Shown here piece by piece: positions 7,084-11,121 of a stretch of 11,121 nucleotides of DNA. The notes under the pieces were generated by a model. It was not told where the DNA came from, did no database searches, and saw only the letters and a list, made by a program, of their open reading frames with translations. Location: the NCBI GenBank assembly GCA_013203365.1, contig JABMQG010000345.1, positions 1 to 11,121 on the forward strand, written 5' to 3'. The stretch is from Planctomycetota bacterium (lineage in GTDB: Bacteria; Planctomycetota; Phycisphaerae; SM23-33; FEN-1343). The stretch's first letter is position 1, and each line of letters starts with the position of its first letter. The translations under genes were made by a program, and so were the position numbers.

Positions 7084-8343
7084 TCAAACCTTCTTGGCCT
7101 GCTTCCGTACGTAGACCAGCCAGTAGACCGAGCCGACGAAAATGGCCCCGCCCGCGATGTTGCCCAGCGTCACCGGCAGGAGGTTGCGGACCAGGAAATT
7201 GCCCCACGTCAGCACGTCCAGGTTCATGCTCGCCGACGTGGCGCTGCCCTTGAGGAACAGCCCCATCGGAATGAAGTACATGTTCGCGATGCAGTGCTCG
7301 AAGCCCAGCGCCACGAAGGACATGATGGGGAAGAAGATCACCATCACCTTGCCGGCGATGTCTTTTGCGGAGAACGCCATCCATACCGCCAGGCAGACCA
7401 GCCAGTTGCAGCCGACGCCACGGAAGAACGCCTCGCCGAACGAAAGCTTGATTTTTGCGCTGGCGATGGCCATCGCCTTTTCCCCGACCGCCCCGTCGGC
7501 CATCTTCCAGATGCCGGCATGGTAAAGGATGTACGCCAGCAGCACCGCCCCTACGAAGTTGGCCAGGTACACCTGGGACCACCGGCTGAGCATGCGAGCA
7601 GTACCCAGCTGCCGTTCCAGCACACCGGAGATCATCAGGTTGTTGCCGGTGAACAGCTCGGCCCCTGCGATCACGACGAGTATCAGCCCCAGAGAGAAGG
7701 CGCTTCCGACCAGCAACTGCGCGATCCCGACGCCGACCCTGCTTGCCGCATCGTGCCCCACCAAGGTAGCCAGGGCCGCCCCGAACCCGATGTACGCCCC
7801 GGCCAGCAGTCCAAGGACAAGGGTGTTGAGAAGTGAGGCCGCCCCTTTATTGACGCTCACGGCCTTGGCCACCATCTGTGCCACGGCCTGCGGGGTGCGG
7901 TGCTCAAAATGCTCGGGGTTGGGGGCGACGTCCTTAAGTTGCTGCGCGATGCTTTCGGCGGGTCCGGCATAATGCGGGCGGGCCATCGCCTTGTCCACCG
8001 CCTGCACGATCTCTTCCGGGGTGAAGGGTTTGCATACATAATCCGACGCACCAAGGCGAGTTGCCTCCGCAGCCGATTCCACCGTTCCATACCCGGTGAT
8101 GATCAGCACGGCGGCGTGCACGCGATCCGCTCGGATGCGCCGGACGATCTCCATGCCATCCATGTCCGGCAGCTTCAGATCGACCAGCACGCAGTCGAAA
8201 TAGCCTTGTCGAGTGCGATCCAGGCCCTCCTTACCGGCGGGGGCGGTCTCTACCTCGTAGCCGCTTTGGGTGAAGATCCTCTGGCAGCTTTCTCGCACGG
8301 TCGGTTCATCATCCACGATCAGAATGCGTTTATTGGCGTACAA
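7084..8343 (-). CDS. Response-regulator receiver fused to an FNT-family (formate/nitrite) channel
   Basis: A 419-residue protein combining two complete domains. Residues 5-120 are a CheY-like receiver with acidic pair Asp11/Asp12, phospho-acceptor Asp55, Thr83 and Lys105, all intact. A linker (about 121-150) leads to a full FNT channel at about 150-415, the family of FocA, NirC and HSC that moves formate, nitrite or hydrosulfide as pentamers. FNT signs: GLLAGAYIGFGA (178-189), GAELFTGN (227-234), NWLVCLAVW (313-321) and GFEHCIANM (347-355), whose His350 is the central pore histidine. About six membrane helices can be drawn. The FNT N-terminus is cytoplasmic, so the receiver would face the cytoplasm beside the gate. 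The substrate cannot be told from sequence. The start is TTG at 8343, with AAAGGAG six bases upstream; no other start precedes Met61. The ribosome site overlaps the stop of the preceding regulator gene, so translation is probably coupled. Confidence 0.93.
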   Translation of the reverse strand: MYANKRILIVDDEPTVRESCQRIFTQSGYEVETAPAGKEGLDRTRQGYFDCVLVDLKLPDMDGMEIVRRIRADRVHAAVLIITGYGTVESAAEATRLGASDYVCKPFTPEEIVQAVDKAMARPHYAGPAESIAQQLKDVAPNPEHFEHRTPQAVAQMVAKAVSVNKGAASLLNTLVLGLLAGAYIGFGAALATLVGHDAASRVGVGIAQLLVGSAFSLGLILVVIAGAELFTGNNLMISGVLERQLGTARMLSRWSQVYLANFVGAVLLAYILYHAGIWKMADGAVGEKAMAIASAKIKLSFGEAFFRGVGCNWLVCLAVWMAFSAKDIAGKVMVIFFPIMSFVALGFEHCIANMYFIPMGLFLKGSATSASMNLDVLTWGNFLVRNLLPVTLGNIAGGAIFVGSVYWLVYVRKQAKKV

Positions 8344-8348
8344 AGGAC

Positions 8349-8355
8349 GCTCCTT
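8349..8355 (-). promoter_or_regulatory. Ribosome binding site overlapping the upstream stop codon
   Basis: AAAGGAG lies six bases before the TTG start of the FNT fusion. It directly follows, and shares sequence with, the TGA of the response regulator gene at 8356-8358. It justifies the rare TTG start and suggests translational coupling. Confidence 0.7.
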
Positions 8356-8970
8356 TCACCAAACTTCAGCCTCCAGGCGCTGCTGTAGCCACTGTCGTTC
8401 CTGGGGCGAAAGCTCTCCGCACTGCTTTTCGATCCAGGCGATGTCACCAGAGACGATCGCAGCCTCGGCCCGGTCACCCAGGGCAAAGCCGGAAAGTACT
8501 CGGCTGCCTTCGGCCAGCACCCGCGCGCCAAACGAGGGGTCTTGGGCTGCAACCCTCAGCACGGCGCGAACCTTGTCGGCTTGGACTTCCGGCGCAGCCG
8601 GCGGGACGAGAAGGGCCTTGTTGACGGCCTCCACGATCTGATCGGGGGTAAAAGGCTTCTCAATGTATTCCGACACCCCCAACTTCGTCGCCGTCACCGC
8701 CGAAGTAATTGTTCCGAAACCAGTAATGATGATAATCGCCGTCTGTGGCCGATCCTTTCGCACGGCGCGGACCAGCTCCATGCCGTCCAAGTCCGGCATC
8801 CTCAGGTCGGCCATCACCAGGTCGAAGGGCTGCGAAAGGGCCTGCCGCAGCCCCTCTTGGCCACTTTCGGCGGTCTCCACCTGATGACCTTCCACCAAGA
8901 GGATTCGCCGACAGCTCTTGGTCACCACCGGCTCGTCATCTACCACCAGGATTCTTCGAGCTGCTACCAT
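8356..8970 (-). CDS. Single-receiver response regulator with a conserved-looking C-terminal tail
   Basis: A 204-residue response regulator without a DNA-binding or enzymatic output domain. The receiver covers about 5-120, with Asp11/Asp12, phospho-acceptor Asp55, Thr83 and Lys105 at exactly the numbers found in the FNT fusion. A hand alignment without gaps gives about 64 identities in 115 positions, so the two are close paralogs. The last 75 residues form a distinct helical tail: AAQDPSFGARVL (141-152), then GFALGDRAEAAIVSGDIAWI (161-180) and ERQWLQQRLEAEVW (191-204). This resembles the short helical domain of Os1348/NHLP-type proteins; that is recognition from memory and uncertain. The frame is open to 9084, but those extra codons cover the sigma-54 promoter and are unlike a receiver N-terminus. 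The ATG at 8970 has GGAAGGA 11 bases upstream. The FNT fusion follows after 12 bp. Confidence 0.88.
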   Translation of the reverse strand: MVAARRILVVDDEPVVTKSCRRILLVEGHQVETAESGQEGLRQALSQPFDLVMADLRMPDLDGMELVRAVRKDRPQTAIIIITGFGTITSAVTATKLGVSEYIEKPFTPDQIVEAVNKALLVPPAAPEVQADKVRAVLRVAAQDPSFGARVLAEGSRVLSGFALGDRAEAAIVSGDIAWIEKQCGELSPQERQWLQQRLEAEVW

Positions 8971-8990
8971 GGCACACCATTTCCTTCCTG

Positions 8991-9015
8991 CCAGGACCCG
9001 GGCTGCCCGGGCTGG
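8991..9015 (-). repeat. GC-rich hairpin in the leader of the regulator operon
   Basis: CCAG (8991-8994) and CCCGGG (8997-9002) pair with CCCGGG (9006-9011) and CTGG (9012-9015), around a CTG loop with a two-base bulge. Underlying it is a tandem repeat of CCCGGGCTG. In the predicted leader it lies directly before the GGAAGGA ribosome site of the response regulator and could affect its translation. Confidence 0.45.
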
Positions 9016-9036
9016 CCCATCCGATCGACAACGATA

Positions 9037-9051
9037 AGCAACCCTCGTGCC
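9037..9051 (-). promoter_or_regulatory. Sigma-54 (-24/-12) promoter of the regulator-FNT operon
   Basis: The minus strand reads GGCACGAGGGTTGCT. GG at 9051-9050 and GC at 9039-9038 are exactly 10 bases apart. Against the known consensus YTGGCACGrNNNTTGCW only the T before GG differs. The predicted start is near 9026, giving a leader of about 56 bases to the ATG at 8970. Such promoters need RpoN and an AAA+ activator. Neither regulator here has an AAA+ domain, so the activator must be encoded elsewhere. Confidence 0.7.
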
Positions 9052-9072
9052 GGGGAACTTCTGGAGGCCGGC

Positions 9073-9084
9073 ATGTGCGCACAT
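9073..9084. repeat. Perfect 12-bp palindrome ATGTGCGCACAT
   Basis: Fully symmetric 12-mer, 21 bp upstream of the sigma-54 promoter in the divergent region. It could be an operator; its role is unknown. Confidence 0.4.
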
Positions 9085-9290
9085 TCGCCATAACCCGTTT
9101 CAATATCGGCGGATAGACTTCGGAAATACTCGCCCTTGATCTGATGTCATTTCCCCTGCTCCCGGCAGACCGTATGGCCAAAGCCGACAGTTGTATGTCT
9201 GTCTTGTACACATCATCGCCCCCGGCTGATGACTATCAAACCTCTAGCGGCATAGGTAGAATGAGGCCTGATTCAAGCAGGAAGGATCGA

Positions 9291-11121
9291 ATGAGGCTAA
9301 GCAGCCGAGTCATGTTGAGCATGCTCTCTGTTGTCGCGATCTCCGGAGGTGTCTCCACGGTGATCGGAGGACATCTGCTCTGGCGCAACCTGAGCCGGGA
9401 AGCCGAGAATCGGGTGCGCCAGGATCTTAACGCCGCTGGCGAGTTCTACAACCAGCATCTCCAGAGCATGGCCGAGCCATTGCGTTACACAGCTATGGGC
9501 GAACGGTTTTCTGAGGCCCTCGCTGAGAAAGAACTCCAGTACCTCAGCTCGCGGTTGGAGTTGGTCCGCAAGAATGCCTCGTTGGACATCCTGTGCGCCA
9601 CGGACGCCAACGGCATCGTGATTTACCGCGCGCACCGCGGTGAACTGTCCGGCGACTCCTTGGCGGAGGATCGCTTGGTCAAGGCGGTGCTGGCCGGCAA
9701 GGACGCCGTCTATGGGACCATCCTGGTGCCGATGGAAACCCTCCAGCGAGAAGCCCCGGCGTTGGCGAGAAAGGCCAGGATCGGGATTCTTCCCACAACC
9801 AAGGCCAGACCGTCGGACAAGACCGAGTTGAATTCGGGCATGATGCTTTGCGCGGCGGCTGCCGTGCGGGGAAACGGCGGGGAACTCATCGGGGTACTCA
9901 GGGCCGGCGTCCTACTGAATCGCAATTACGACCTGGTCGACCAAGTCCAGGACATCGTATTCCATGCAGAGCGATATCGCCAGAAGCTGCTGGGCACGGC
10001 CACTGTCTTTCAGGACGACGTTCGCGTCTCGACCAACGTTCTGCAGCCTGACGGCACTCGTGCCATCGGCACCCGCGTCAGCGAGGAGGTTTATGACTGC
10101 GTTTTCGGTCAGGCCAAAACCTGGGTGGGCCCGGCCTGGGTGGTTCAGGACTGGTACATTTCGGCTTATGGGCCCATTCACGACATCGACGGCAAGACAA
10201 TCGGAATGCTCTACGTGGGAGTGCTGAAGCAGAAGTTCGACGCGGTCATGCTGGGCACGTTCCTTACCTTCTCGCTGGTGGCGCTGGCTGGCGTGGTGGC
10301 CGCCGGCCTGGCGGCCTGGCGGCTCTCGGTGACCATCTCGCGACCCGTGCTGGCCCTGGCACGAGCCACGGAGAGCATCGCGGGAGGAGACTTCTCGCAG
10401 AAGCTCACGGTGGAATCCACGGACGAACTGAATTCCCTGACCTATGCCTTCAACACTATGACAAACTCACTGAACGAACGGGATGAACTGCTGAAAGAGC
10501 GAACGCGCCTCCAACTGACCCGTTCCGAACGGCTGGCGTCGATCGGCCGGCTGGCTGCCGGTGTGGCCCACGAGATTAACAACCCGCTGACCGGCGTGCT
10601 AACCTTCGCCCACATGCTTCTCAAGGATGCCCCGGAGGGGTCCCCCCAGAGGGAAGACTTGCAGACCATCATCGACGCCACCACGCGATGCAGGGACATC
10701 GTCCGTGGGCTGTTGAACTTCTCGCGGCAGAGCGAGCCGCACAAGACGCAGTCGGACCTGAACCAGGTCCTCCGAGAGACCATCAGCCTGATCCGGAACC
10801 AAGCCTCCATCAGCCGCGTGAGCATCTCGGAGGAATTCGAGCCCTCCCTGCCCCCGGCGGTGATCGATTCCAACCAGATCAAAGAGGTCGCGGTGAACGT
10901 GCTAGTCAATGCCATAGACGCTTCGAGCGAGGGCGGAAGCCTGACCGTTCGCACCCGTCCGTTGGACAAGGACGGCATCAAGTGGGTTGAGTTCGAGATT
11001 ACCGATACCGGCTGCGGAATCTCTCCGGAAAACCTCGAACGCGTCTTCGACCCTTTCTTCACCACCAAACCGACCGGCAAAGGTACTGGGCTGGGCCTTG
11101 CCATCAGCTACGGCATCGTCA
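9291..11121 (+). CDS. Membrane sensor histidine kinase with Cache, HAMP, HisKA and HATPase domains (3' partial)
   Basis: 610 residues are visible before the window ends. A transmembrane helix at about 7-30 and a second at about 319-343 enclose some 285 extracytoplasmic residues. This region has Cache-type features: DGTRAIGTRV (254-263), TWVGPAWVVQDWYISAYGPI (277-296) and IGMLYVGVL (304-312), recalling Cache_3/Cache_2 sensors of small organic ligands. HAMP covers about 340-397. HisKA carries His427 in GVAHEINNP. The ATPase domain shows the N box with Asn540, the G1 box DTGCG at 572-576, the F box DPFFTTKP (587-594) and GKGTGLGL (596-603). The rest of the ATPase domain and any C-terminal receiver lie beyond the edge. 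ATG 9291 is chosen for the AGGAAGGA just upstream; an in-frame ATG at 9261 would add 10 residues. It is divergent from the two regulators and is their likely partner. Confidence 0.92.
   Translation, partial: MRLSSRVMLSMLSVVAISGGVSTVIGGHLLWRNLSREAENRVRQDLNAAGEFYNQHLQSMAEPLRYTAMGERFSEALAEKELQYLSSRLELVRKNASLDILCATDANGIVIYRAHRGELSGDSLAEDRLVKAVLAGKDAVYGTILVPMETLQREAPALARKARIGILPTTKARPSDKTELNSGMMLCAAAAVRGNGGELIGVLRAGVLLNRNYDLVDQVQDIVFHAERYRQKLLGTATVFQDDVRVSTNVLQPDGTRAIGTRVSEEVYDCVFGQAKTWVGPAWVVQDWYISAYGPIHDIDGKTIGMLYVGVLKQKFDAVMLGTFLTFSLVALAGVVAAGLAAWRLSVTISRPVLALARATESIAGGDFSQKLTVESTDELNSLTYAFNTMTNSLNERDELLKERTRLQLTRSERLASIGRLAAGVAHEINNPLTGVLTFAHMLLKDAPEGSPQREDLQTIIDATTRCRDIVRGLLNFSRQSEPHKTQSDLNQVLRETISLIRNQASISRVSISEEFEPSLPPAVIDSNQIKEVAVNVLVNAIDASSEGGSLTVRTRPLDKDGIKWVEFEITDTGCGISPENLERVFDPFFTTKPTGKGTGLGLAISYGIV

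Larger units (their letters stand above)
8971..9290. other. Divergent intergenic region between regulator operon and kinase
   Basis: About 320 bp shared by two divergent transcripts. It holds a sigma-54 promoter for the leftward operon (9037-9051), a GC-rich hairpin before the regulator's ribosome site (8991-9015), a perfect 12-bp palindrome (9073-9084) and a weak dyad GACAG...CTGTC (9186-9203). The dyad is about 160 bp upstream of the predicted leftward start, a usual distance for an enhancer site. No promoter for the kinase could be recognised. Confidence 0.6.

Noticed and set aside
7013..7582. Leftward 189-residue open frame within the FNT fusion
   Set aside because: It is an out-of-frame reading of the channel domain, which is unmistakable in its own frame.
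8971..9084. N-terminal extension of the response regulator to 9084
   Set aside because: The extra 38 residues are unlike a receiver start, no ribosome site precedes them, and the codons cover the sigma-54 promoter.
10442..11104. Leftward 220-residue open frame opposite the histidine kinase
   Set aside because: It is antisense to the HisKA and ATPase domains; the kinase frame carries all the family motifs.

Overview
The window is GC-rich bacterial DNA with nine genes, two of them cut by the window edges. Gene content (a ThiD2-ThiE fusion, a DUF4838 sugar-active-type protein, receiver-heavy signalling genes with a Cache-domain kinase) suits an anaerobic or microaerophilic environmental bacterium. 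A planctomycete of the Phycisphaerae type would fit, but this is inference from gene families, not from a marker gene.

Left part (1-6700). A secreted or periplasmic alpha/beta hydrolase with an N-terminal DUF3887 domain runs rightward and has lost its 5' end to the window edge. It converges on a leftward DUF4838 protein, with a strong hairpin between the two stops. Upstream of the DUF4838 gene, all leftward, come a ThiD2-ThiE thiamin biosynthesis fusion, thioredoxin reductase trxB, and a small bacterial-PH-domain membrane protein with a cysteine-rich N-terminus. These four share a strand but are separated by 86-197 bp, so they need not be one operon. The gap between thiE and the DUF4838 gene holds nested inverted repeats.

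Middle (6618-7083). About 460 bp without a convincing gene. Its right half (6940-7020) is packed with inverted repeats, including a perfect 22-bp palindrome, and probably contains the terminator of the signalling operon.

Right part (7084-11121). This is the most unusual region. Two leftward genes, a response regulator and a response regulator fused to a complete FNT (formate/nitrite transporter family) channel, are separated by 12 bp and translationally coupled. They are preceded by a near-consensus sigma-54 promoter. Divergently, across a 320-bp intergenic region, lies a membrane histidine kinase with an extracytoplasmic Cache-type sensor, HAMP, HisKA and ATPase domains; it runs off the window end.

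How the right part may work (inference): the kinase senses a small extracellular ligand and phosphorylates one or both receivers. In the fusion the receiver sits on the cytoplasmic N-terminus of the channel, the part known to control gating in FocA. Phosphorylation could therefore open or close an anion channel directly, without a transcriptional step. The two receivers are close, gap-free paralogs with the same active-site spacing, so the pair probably arose by tandem duplication.
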